This document shows positions 1-6,128 of a stretch of DNA of 9,184 nucleotides, piece by piece (the first letter of the stretch is position 1; each line of letters begins with the position of its first letter). The stretch covers positions 1 through 9,184 of the forward strand of contig CAZGYE010000243.1 in NCBI GenBank assembly GCA_964530165.1, given 5' to 3'. The DNA comes from CAZGYE01 sp964530165 (GTDB lineage: Bacteria > Planctomycetota > Planctomycetia > Planctomycetales > Planctomycetaceae). Under the pieces are notes generated by a model, which had not been told where the DNA came from, made no database searches, and was given only the letters and a program-made list of their open reading frames with translations. The position numbers and the translations under genes are program-made.

Positions 1-2
1 AG

Positions 3-1376
3 GCCGATTTGGCCAAACTCGCCGAGCGACAACAGCAGCAGGCGCAGCAGTTGGAACAGTTCCGCAAGAAGACCGCGGACGTCGCCCACAAGCTTGCTGC
101 GTCGGACAGTTCCGCGGCGGAAACGTTGTTGGACGCCGGCGACGAGCTGGATCGGCGATTCACCGCCGGCCGCATGCGGGAAGCCGCCCGGCAACTGGAG
201 AAAAACAGAATCGGCCGCGCCACCGACATTCAGCAGCAAGTCCTCGACGATCTGGCTGAACTGGTGGACATTCTTCGTCAGCGGGGCGCCACCGATACGG
301 AGACGCTCCTCAGAAAACTCAGGCAGGAGGAGCAAGAGCTTGCCGGCTTGAAGAAACGGCAAGAGGAACTGCTCGAAAAGGTCGATCGGGCCCCAGAGCA
401 TCCGGATTCCAACCAGCGCAAGCTGCAACTCCAGAAACTGGCGAAAGAGCAGCAGCAGCTTCACGATGACGTTGCTCAAATGGCCCGCCGGCTGCGCCGG
501 CTGCAGGCTCGCCGTTCCAGCGACGCTGCCGGACGCGCAGCCTCCCGCATGCAACAGGCTCGGCAGCGGCTTCAGAAGAGTGCAGGCCGGCAAGCAGCCG
601 GCGATCAACGGGAAGCACTCGAAGACCTTCAACAGGCGCAGCGTGAACTGGCCCGCGAACGGCGTGAAGCCGAGATGCAGCTTGCCCAAGAGCTGCTCGA
701 GCGCATTGCCGACGAGCTGGGCGGAATGATCGCTCGCGAGCAGCAGGTCGTCGACGAAACCGCCCGGCTCGACAACCAGTACAAGCAGCGCGGAAACTGG
801 AGCCGCACTCAGTTGAAGTCACTTCGCAATCTCGCCGAAGTTCAACAGGGATTGAAGCAGGAAACCGACCGGCTGGTCGAAACTCTCAAGGCGGCCGAGG
901 TCTTCGCGCTGGCGCTGAAGGGTGCGTCGCGGCAGATGCAGACGGCCGCCGATCGGCTCTCTCGGCGAGAAACCGACAACGTCACCATCACCGCCGAAAG
1001 AGCGGCCAAGCAACGTTTCGTCGATCTGATCGCCGCATTGGAAACCGAGAAGCCGAACGACGCCGCCCAGCCGACGCCGTCAAACGGGGGCGGCGCCGAC
1101 GGCCAACCGCCGCAGGACGGAATTCCTCAATTGGCCCAGTTGAAGATGCTGAAAACCTTGCAAGAGGACATCAACCGACGCACGCTCGATCTCGACGCCA
1201 TCCGGCAGCGCACCGGCCGGCTCACCTCCGGGCAGCAAGCCGAGTCCGACGCACTTGTCGCCGAACAGGGCCAACTGGCCGATCTGGCGCGGAACCTGAC
1301 CCGTGCCGTCACCGAAACGTTTGAAACCGAACCGGACGGCAACGACGTCCGCAAAACTGACGAGGAGAACCGGTAA
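3..1376 (+). CDS. Large coiled-coil protein, 5' end outside window (planctomycete DUF4175-like type)
   Basis: The reading frame is already open at the left edge, so this is the C-terminal 457 residues of a longer protein; the TTG at 9 is not a convincing start. The visible part is almost entirely charged, Gln/Glu/Arg/Ala-rich helix with heptad-like spacing, so long coiled coils are expected. A Gly/Pro-rich break at about residues 350-370 is followed by a helical C-terminal segment containing PQLAQLKMLKTLQEDINRRT. That arrangement resembles the C-terminal half of planctomycete proteins labelled DUF4175, which usually carry membrane helices at the N-terminus (family recollection, not tested). 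No catalytic motif is visible. The stop lies one base before the ATG of the next gene, and a GAGGAG inside the last codons serves that gene, so the two are probably co-transcribed and translationally coupled. A scaffold or envelope role is a guess. Confidence 0.75.
   Translation, partial: ADLAKLAERQQQQAQQLEQFRKKTADVAHKLAASDSSAAETLLDAGDELDRRFTAGRMREAARQLEKNRIGRATDIQQQVLDDLAELVDILRQRGATDTETLLRKLRQEEQELAGLKKRQEELLEKVDRAPEHPDSNQRKLQLQKLAKEQQQLHDDVAQMARRLRRLQARRSSDAAGRAASRMQQARQRLQKSAGRQAAGDQREALEDLQQAQRELARERREAEMQLAQELLERIADELGGMIAREQQVVDETARLDNQYKQRGNWSRTQLKSLRNLAEVQQGLKQETDRLVETLKAAEVFALALKGASRQMQTAADRLSRRETDNVTITAERAAKQRFVDLIAALETEKPNDAAQPTPSNGGGADGQPPQDGIPQLAQLKMLKTLQEDINRRTLDLDAIRQRTGRLTSGQQAESDALVAEQGQLADLARNLTRAVTETFETEPDGNDVRKTDEENR
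1362..1367 (+). promoter_or_regulatory. Shine-Dalgarno (GAGGAG) for the gene at 1378
   Basis: GAGGAG lies 10 bases upstream of the ATG at 1378, inside the last codons of the upstream coiled-coil gene. It supports ATG 1378 as the start rather than the CTG-type upstream extensions, and it places all of the repeat-derived N-terminus inside the translated product. Confidence 0.5.
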
Positions 1377-1377
1377 C

Positions 1378-2019
1378 ATGCAAAGGAAAAAGGAAAAAGG
1401 AGTGAAGAGGGGCAAAGGGGCAAAGGGGCAAAGGGACAAAGCGTCGAATGTTCGCCCGACCTTGTGTCTTTGTGCCTCTGTGCCTCTGTGCCTTCTTTTG
1501 CCTTTTTCTTTTTGCCTTGCCGCTGCAGATCCACTGGAAGACGCCATCGGGCAGATGCGAACCGTCCAGCGGCGGATCGAGGCCGGCGACACCGGCCGGC
1601 AGACACGCGAGCTGCAGCAGCAAATCGTCGACAACCTCGAAAAACTCATCGAGCGGGCAAAACGGCAGCAGTCTCGACCGAACGAGTCCCCACAGCCACA
1701 GCAGCAACCGCCGGACGGCCACAAACCGGATAAACAGCAACAATCCAACGACACGCGATCCAGCGGCGGCAAAGATCAACAAAAACAAAATGAGGACGCG
1801 AAGGGCTCCACCGACCGCGTGGGAAAAGGACGTGACCACCAAGCCGAGCTGCTCCGCCGCCGGCAGACGGTCAAAGAAGTGTGGGGACACCTACCGCCGG
1901 CGCTACAACAGAAACTGCTCAACATCTTCAGCGAGAAGTACCTGCCCAAGTACGAAGAGCTGGTCCGCCGCTACTACGAAGCCCTCGCCGAACAAGGCCG
2001 CAAACAGCCCAGCCGCTAA
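1378..2019 (+). CDS. Small exported hypothetical protein with repeat-encoded signal peptide
   Basis: This 213-residue protein starts one base after the stop of the coiled-coil gene. Residues 2-27 are very basic, with about eleven Lys/Arg. Residues 28-47 are hydrophobic and Cys/Leu-rich (LCLCASVPLCLLLPFSFC), and AAA at 48-50 before Asp51 suits signal peptidase I. The mature part has a helical segment (51-100), a Gln/Pro/Asp-rich disordered linker (about 100-150) and a C-terminal helical segment VWGHLPPALQQKLL...YLPKYEELVRRYYEAL. I associate that tail with small planctomycete proteins found beside large coiled-coil genes. No enzymatic motif is visible and the function is unknown; a periplasmic partner of the upstream protein is an inference. 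The oddity is that nearly all of residues 2-47 is encoded by an inverted low-complexity repeat (1381-1516), so the native signal peptide may have been replaced. Confidence 0.75.
   Translation: MQRKKEKGVKRGKGAKGQRDKASNVRPTLCLCASVPLCLLLPFSFCLAAADPLEDAIGQMRTVQRRIEAGDTGRQTRELQQQIVDNLEKLIERAKRQQSRPNESPQPQQQPPDGHKPDKQQQSNDTRSSGGKDQQKQNEDAKGSTDRVGKGRDHQAELLRRRQTVKEVWGHLPPALQQKLLNIFSEKYLPKYEELVRRYYEALAEQGRKQPSR
1381..1516. repeat. Imperfect inverted repeat built of 8-bp tandem units
   Basis: The left arm (1381-1441) is purine-rich: A/G runs followed by GGGGCAAA repeated three times and a GGGACAAA variant. The right arm (1461-1516) is its imperfect complement: TGTGTCTT, TGTGCCTC twice, TGTGCCTT, then a pyrimidine run. 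A 19-base centre (about 1442-1460) separates the arms. Units on the two arms differ at fixed positions (GGGGCAAA against GAGGCACA), so pairing would be imperfect but long. Read in other frames and strands it gives the RHRGTEAQRHK and LCLCASVPLCL peptides that I associate with spurious predictions in planctomycete and some other genomes, which suggests a dispersed element. Confidence 0.7.
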
Positions 2020-2098
2020 TTTCCGTTTCACCTGGTTCCCAAGCTCTCCAGGATTCTGCATGAATCAACAAAATGCGTTGACGACAAACCGTTTCGCC

Positions 2099-2135
2099 GC
2101 CGGGCTTGCCCGGCGCGCGGCCCGCAAGCGGGCCG
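2099..2135. repeat. Two tandem GC-rich palindromes, possible bidirectional terminator
   Basis: Palindrome 1 (2099-2114) has a 7-bp stem GCCGGGC/GCCCGGC around TT. Palindrome 2 (2118-2135) has an 8-bp stem CGGCCCGC/GCGGGCCG around AA. The loops are complementary and the two halves are roughly inverted copies, so the whole block could also fold as one cruciform. It lies 80 bases after the stop of the exported-protein gene (+) and directly abuts the stop of the toxin-like frame (-, TAG at 2137-2139), where a shared convergent terminator would fit. No strong T-tract follows on either strand. A REP-like dispersed palindrome is the alternative. Confidence 0.6.
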
Positions 2136-2136
2136 G

Positions 2137-2442
2137 CTAAATTGTGTCTTCCTGCAAAATCCTGTGGAGCTTGGAAACGAGAAAAAGTTCGGGATCGGTG
2201 ACATCAAACAGTACCACGTACGGAAAACGTGGTACGCGTCTGTATCGACAACCCGCCGGAGACACTGCGAATCTCTCGGGATCAGCAATCACGTCGGCAA
2301 CGCATTTCCGCACCAAATCGACAAATGCATCGCCCAAGCCGGGTGAGCGGCGATCGTACCACCCCGCAGCCTCGCGAACATCGCCATCAAAGAGCGGATG
2401 ATCGGTTTGTCTCCCCTCGCTTGCGCGAACATGGAAGTATTC
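2137..2442 (-). pseudogene. ParE/RelE-type toxin remnant (no usable start codon)
   Basis: The minus-strand frame is open for 101 residues between a stop at 2443-2445 and TAG at 2137-2139. From about residue 15 it reads like a ParE/RelE-superfamily toxin: HPLFDGDVREAAGWYDRRSP, then GLGDAFVDLV helix, IADPERF, and a final RVPRFPYVVLFDV...LVSKLHRI strand pair. This matches the family layout of helix (AxxWYxxRxPGLGxxF), NPERF, and RRxxxxRFPYxVxY strands. The only start-like codon in frame is TTG at 2337, which would remove helix 1. The nearest ATG (2432, MFAQARGDKP...) is one frame off and could be joined by a single-base deletion near 2400. The C-terminus lacks the usual R(R/D)P end. No antitoxin-like frame was recognised upstream. 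I read it as an orphan, decayed toxin; a sequencing error or rare start would make it intact. Confidence 0.6.
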
Positions 2443-2861
2443 TCAATTCTCTCCTTTCTCGCATCACGGAACAACCTCAGTCATGGCTGTTTGAGATCAT
2501 GCGGCAAGCGGGGCTGAACCTGAGGGGTGGTGGCGCGGCGGAGGGACCGGCTGTGCGCGGATGCGTCGGGCGGGGCGCGGGCGCCAACAATGGCCATAAG
2601 TTCCATGGACGCGACGAGTGTGAGAATGCCGGCCGGCGGGGCTTCAGTCGCGCTGGGCTGTTTGGTATGAAATTTTCCTCCAAAAAAAGATCTGAGGCAA
2701 CATTTTCACGCCAACCCCGTTCGCGAGGGTATTGACCGCCTCAATTAAGGCGCAAGAAGCCGTTCCGCTTGGGTTTACGCGCCGGTCTTGGCGGGCAATT
2801 AGCAGCGAGCCTCCTGGGGTGGAGAGTGCCTCTTGTCGAGTTGCCGGTGTTTTGGTTCTTC
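2443..2861. other. Gene-poor 420-bp block, no recognised gene
   Basis: This stretch lies between the toxin remnant and the stop of the FGE/sialidase-like gene. The part from about 2500 to 2660 is very GC-rich, so several frames are open on both strands by composition alone. On the minus strand, a frame running down from the sialidase-like gene's tail and a second frame ending at 2481 would join with a one-base shift at an A7/T7 run (2682-2688). None of the translations resembles a family I know. A small inverted repeat, CGCCT/AGGCG (2737-2752), lies about 110 bases past the sialidase-like gene's stop without a T-tract. I see no confident gene, RNA or terminator here. Confidence 0.45.
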
Positions 2862-4952
2862 TCACGTGGTTCCCTGGCTCCGATTCCCGAAGCAGGCACG
2901 TGACAGCGCCTTCTTGATCCAGGCGAGATTGAACGCGTAGTGCAGGCCGGAGGAGATGACGTGGATGACGCCGTCCGGCGTCTGGCACGCTGAGAGATAG
3001 CCGCGCGGCTCGGCGTGGGTCTCGTCGAACAGGACCGTGCCGGTAAGCGTCACGTTGGTGAGCCGCCTCGCCGGGCCGCCGGGCGTAACGGGTTTCTTAA
3101 TCGGCCACGTCTCGCCCTCGTCGAACGAGAGCGCCGCGAACATGCCGTAAATGCGGCGCTTCTTCCCGGCTTTGTCCGTGACGAAAAACGGCGGCGCCTT
3201 CTCGGGGTTACGGCGATACCGGAAGAAGTCGTGCGTGAAGGAGACGAACAGCAGCGGGCCTTCGCGCAGACGCATCAAGATCAGCCGTTGATTGCCGCCG
3301 ATCGGCGGGAACTCGCTGGCTGAGTAAGTCCACGTGCGGCCCATGTCCGATGAGAGGCTCTTGGGCATGCGTCCCTCGATGCTGTCGCCGCGGCCCAAGG
3401 CCATCAGCCGTCCGTCTTTTCGCTGCGTCACGCCGCCGTGGATGCCGGCGATCGAACCGCCGCTGCCGCCCGCGACGAACTTGGGCCGGCTTTTGTCGGC
3501 CGACGGGTCGTGCCACGTCGCACCGCCGTCTTTGGAAATGTGAACAGCGGTGCCGCCCCCGCCGCCGGGGACCGCGTCGCACGGCAGCAGCATCCAGCCT
3601 TCGCGGGTCTGGAACACCGACTCGACCGGCATGTGCCGCAGACCGTGCTCAGGATTGATCAGCCGGGCCGTCGACCACGTGGCTCCGCTGTCGTGCGAGA
3701 CGCGCAGGATGGTGGCCGTGCTGCCCCACGTGCCGGCGGCCGAGAGGCCGTTGAAGTGATAGATCGTCCCGTTGCCGTCGGCCCACATAGCCGGGGCGTG
3801 GTCGTTGCGGTCGGGCGTGTTCCAGAACAGCGAGGCCGGATCCCATTGCTCGGCCCCGTAGCGCAGTCGGCTGGCGGCGACGTTCAGCTCACGTCCGGGT
3901 TCTCTCAGGCAGGTGTACCAGATCGCCAGCAGGTCGCCGTTCGGGCACTCGACAATGGCCGGGTCGTGGTTGTGCCGGGAGAACAACGGGCCAGCCGAGC
4001 CGGTCGGGATCTTCACGTAGCGCCGCGGACCTTTGAAGTACGGCTTCTTCGGGTCGGGGCCTTTGGCCAGACCGGCGGGAACCTGCTGCTTGACGTTTCT
4101 CTGGTTCAGCGGTCTCGCCGGGGCCGGCAACGGTTTCGTTGCCGGCATCTCGCCCAGCTCAACACGGAAACCGACCAGCCACGACTTGTCCTCGGGCAAC
4201 ATGCCGCTGCGATTGGCCGAGCGGAGGTAACCAAGCAGCGTGGAATGGCTGCCGCCGCGAGTGATGCGGAAGTTCCCCTCGCCGTAGCCGACCGGGTCGG
4301 TCTGGCTGCCGGCAAGGTACGGGCCGTACCAGTCGGCGCACCACTCTTCGACGTTGCCGTGCATGTCGTACAGTCCCCAGGCGTTCGCGGGCGTTTGGGC
4401 GACGGTGAGCGGCACGATCTCGTCCGGTTTCGAGCGCGTGGGCGCGGGAAACCAACTGTTCCGCACGTTCTTGTGGAAGGCCTTCGGCAGCGACTCACCG
4501 GTGTGATAGGCCGTGGTCGTCCCGGCCCGGCAAGCGTACTCCCACTCCGCTTCACTCGGCAGGCGGTACGATTTCCCCTCGCGGCCGCGGAGCCACTTGC
4601 AGAAGGCGACCGCGTCGTGCCAATCGACAAACACGACCGCTTCGTCGTCCCGCTTCGAGAAGCCCAGCTTTCCGCGCAGCTTCCTGTGCGATGGATCGAA
4701 TTGCTCGTATTGCGAGTTGGTCACTTCCGTTGCCGACAGGTAGAAAGGCCGAGAGAGAGTCACCTTGTGCACGGGCCGCTCGTCGAAGTCGCCGCCGGTC
4801 GGGCTGCCCATCATGAAACTCCCTGCAGCGATGTGGACCATCTTCATGCCCAGGGAGTTGACGAACACCCCTTCGCCCGCTTGGTCGTTTGCCTGAACCG
4901 CTGCAACGATCACGAGGGCAAGAAGAATACCGGATAGAAAATGTTTCATCAT
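2862..4952 (-). CDS. Secreted fusion: FGE-sulfatase (SUMF1-like) domain + sialidase-like BNR propeller
   Basis: This protein has 696 residues. I start it at the ATG at 4952 (MMKHFLSGILLALVIVAAVQA, a clear signal peptide of about 21 residues); the TTG 30 bases upstream would add a basic, non-signal leader. Residues about 30-265 are an FGE-sulfatase/SUMF1 fold: GMKMVHIAAGSFMMGS, RLPSEAEWEYACRAG, NAWGLYDMHGNVEEWC, TRGGS and a closing GFRV. The two FGE cysteines expected after RGGS are absent (RGGSHSTLLGYLRSANR), so formylglycine synthesis is unlikely and a structural or ligand-binding role is more plausible. After a Pro/Lys-rich linker (about 268-320), residues 320-680 form a BNR/neuraminidase-like propeller with four Asp boxes: SHDSGATWS (419), SKDGGATW (473), SSDMGRTW (534) and SFDEGETW (609). 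The context suggests extracytoplasmic glycan recognition or hydrolysis; sialidase activity itself is unproven. It diverges from the isomerase gene at 5137. Confidence 0.85.
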   Translation of the reverse strand: MMKHFLSGILLALVIVAAVQANDQAGEGVFVNSLGMKMVHIAAGSFMMGSPTGGDFDERPVHKVTLSRPFYLSATEVTNSQYEQFDPSHRKLRGKLGFSKRDDEAVVFVDWHDAVAFCKWLRGREGKSYRLPSEAEWEYACRAGTTTAYHTGESLPKAFHKNVRNSWFPAPTRSKPDEIVPLTVAQTPANAWGLYDMHGNVEEWCADWYGPYLAGSQTDPVGYGEGNFRITRGGSHSTLLGYLRSANRSGMLPEDKSWLVGFRVELGEMPATKPLPAPARPLNQRNVKQQVPAGLAKGPDPKKPYFKGPRRYVKIPTGSAGPLFSRHNHDPAIVECPNGDLLAIWYTCLREPGRELNVAASRLRYGAEQWDPASLFWNTPDRNDHAPAMWADGNGTIYHFNGLSAAGTWGSTATILRVSHDSGATWSTARLINPEHGLRHMPVESVFQTREGWMLLPCDAVPGGGGGTAVHISKDGGATWHDPSADKSRPKFVAGGSGGSIAGIHGGVTQRKDGRLMALGRGDSIEGRMPKSLSSDMGRTWTYSASEFPPIGGNQRLILMRLREGPLLFVSFTHDFFRYRRNPEKAPPFFVTDKAGKKRRIYGMFAALSFDEGETWPIKKPVTPGGPARRLTNVTLTGTVLFDETHAEPRGYLSACQTPDGVIHVISSGLHYAFNLAWIKKALSRACFGNRSQGTT

Positions 4953-5033
4953 CCGCTCACTCGTCGTTGTGACTTTACGCAAGAGAACTCACAGCCTCTC
5001 GATCCGCGGCGGCGGTTTTAGTCGTCGGTGATT

Positions 5034-5053
5034 TCGGATATCTTATCGGTATC
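5034..5053. promoter_or_regulatory. Direct repeat in divergent spacer, possible operator
   Basis: TCGGATATC (5034-5042) and TCGGTATC (5046-5053) are near-identical direct repeats 12 bases apart. They lie in the 184-bp spacer between the divergent sialidase-like (-) and isomerase (+) genes. Position makes a shared regulator site possible, but chance cannot be excluded for such short words. No clear -35/-10 pair was identified. Confidence 0.2.
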
Positions 5054-5124
5054 GTTTGGCCGTGACGTCGAAGGGCTGTAGCAGTCACACAAGCACTTGG
5101 CGTCGCCGCTTCTTTCCGGGGTTT

Positions 5125-5129
5125 GGAGG
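5125..5129 (+). promoter_or_regulatory. Shine-Dalgarno GGAGG deciding the GTG start at 5137
   Basis: GGAGG sits 7 bases before GTG 5137, an ideal spacing. The longer frame starting at 5056 would add 27 Ser/Arg-rich residues that do not fit the barrel, and translation from 5137 opens directly with the first barrel strand (VRLAFYTYSYTD). Confidence 0.65.
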
Positions 5130-5136
5130 CGCATTG

Positions 5137-5964
5137 GTGCGACTTGCCTTTTACACGTACAGCTACACCGACCGTCTGAAGATGTCAATCCGGACGTGTT
5201 TCGAGCGCATCGCGAAAACCGGATACTCGGGTGTCGACGTTTCCGGCACGCATGGGCCGTCCGACGATTCCAGGTCGTTCGACGCTCGACGGCGGCTGCT
5301 GACGCGAAGAACCGCCGAGAAGTTGCAACTGCGCATCGAAGCGGTCATCACGCACGCCCCACTGACCGATACGCTTGTTGACCCGGCCCGCAAACCGCTC
5401 GACTTCAATGGCAGCATCGACTTGGCGGCCGATTTGGGGGCCGACGTCGTCACGTTTCACATGGGCGGCGACCACAAGGGGGTCTCTCGCGAATCGTTGT
5501 GGCGAAAAGCGGTCAGTGCGATCAAGTCGGCTGCCGATTATGGGACGTCGAAACACATTGCGATAGCCGTCGACGGTATCTGGCCCGTTTGGCTGGACGA
5601 TACGCCCGCGGCGCTCGGTCGGCTGTTCGAGGACGTCGGCTCGGCCAATTTCGGCGTCAATTTCGATCCCTGCTATTTGACGCTCATGGGCGTCGATCCC
5701 ACGAAATTCGTCAAACGCTTCCGCACACGAATCGTGCACGCGCACCTGAAAGATCACCAGGGCAAATACCCGAAATGGACGCACCGCATCCCCGGTCAAG
5801 GCGACATGCAGTACGACCGCGTGTTCCGGGCGCTGGCGGACGTGAAGTTCGGCGGGGCGGCTGCGGTTGAGTGCTTCACCAACATGAAGTTCGAAGAGGC
5901 TTGCGATTCCGGCTTCACGGCGATGCTCGAAGCGGCCCACAAAGCTAAGGTGACGTTCCGGTAG
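5137..5964 (+). CDS. Sugar phosphate isomerase/epimerase family TIM barrel (xylose isomerase-like)
   Basis: This 275-residue cytoplasmic protein starts at GTG 5137. It has the alternating strand/helix pattern of the AP-endonuclease-2/xylose-isomerase-like barrel: strand 1 RLAFYTYSY, GYSGVDVSG, RIEAVITHAP, GADVVTFHMGGD, IAIAVDG, FGVNFDPCYL, IVHAHLKDHQG and AAVECF. Expected metal ligands are visible as Asp177 (NFDP), His201/203 (VHAHLKD) and Glu245 (VECF). At the first ligand position, where Glu is common in the family, this protein has Asp146 (AVDG). The length is normal for the family (about 260-300). Members interconvert or epimerise sugars and inositols, and the substrate cannot be read from sequence. 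Divergence from the secreted glycan-directed protein suggests, without proof, use of a released sugar. Confidence 0.85.
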   Translation: MRLAFYTYSYTDRLKMSIRTCFERIAKTGYSGVDVSGTHGPSDDSRSFDARRRLLTRRTAEKLQLRIEAVITHAPLTDTLVDPARKPLDFNGSIDLAADLGADVVTFHMGGDHKGVSRESLWRKAVSAIKSAADYGTSKHIAIAVDGIWPVWLDDTPAALGRLFEDVGSANFGVNFDPCYLTLMGVDPTKFVKRFRTRIVHAHLKDHQGKYPKWTHRIPGQGDMQYDRVFRALADVKFGGAAAVECFTNMKFEEACDSGFTAMLEAAHKAKVTFR

Positions 5965-5990
5965 TTTGGAGCGGAAGCGAGCGAAGCAGT

Positions 5991-6017
5991 CCTGGCCGGC
6001 GGTGACGGTCGGCCGGG
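5991..6017. terminator. GC-rich hairpin, candidate terminator after the isomerase gene
   Basis: A 10-bp stem (5991-6000 with 6008-6017, two G-T wobbles) surrounds a 7-base loop, 27 bases after the isomerase stop and between convergent genes. It is strong, but only TTC follows, so Rho-independent termination is uncertain. Confidence 0.35.
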
Positions 6018-6079
6018 TTCGCTCGACGGAAGATGCCGTGTTCGCCGACATGGAAGGCGACGGATAGACGTCGTCTTCA

Positions 6080-6111
6080 CCTGCGAGAGCGCGCAGGCGT
6101 GTGAAACACAC
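6080..6111. terminator. Paired small hairpins downstream of the cmk remnant
   Basis: CCTGCG/CGCAGG (6080-6097, 6-base loop) is followed by a perfect GTGTG-AAA-CACAC (6099-6111). They lie about 20-50 bases past the minus-strand stop at 6129. There is no T-tract, so their role as transcript ends for the lptG/cmk side is tentative. Confidence 0.25.
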
Positions 6112-6128
6112 CGCACGAGTGCCCATTC

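Noticed and set aside
1381..1516. CRISPR-like array
   Set aside because: The units are 8 bp, directly adjacent and without spacers, and the two arms are inverted. There is no cas gene nearby.
1080..1890. Minus-strand frames crossing the octamer repeat (RHRGTEAQRHK peptide)
   Set aside because: They are antisense shadows of two supported plus-strand genes. Their only striking peptide comes from the repeat itself.
2477..2683. 68-residue minus-strand gene (MEENFIPNSP...)
   Set aside because: It is Pro/Arg/Ala-rich, TTG-initiated, with no family resemblance and two equally open alternative frames in the same GC-rich DNA.
3438..4937. 499-codon open frame on the plus strand, antisense to the FGE/sialidase-like gene
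   Set aside because: It is Arg/Ala/Gly-rich with no domain, while the opposite strand has clear conserved motifs and a signal peptide. High GC keeps the antisense frame open.
4953..4982. TTG start adding 10 residues to the FGE/sialidase-like protein
   Set aside because: It would bury the signal peptide behind a polar leader. ATG at 4952/4949 begins directly with a standard signal sequence.
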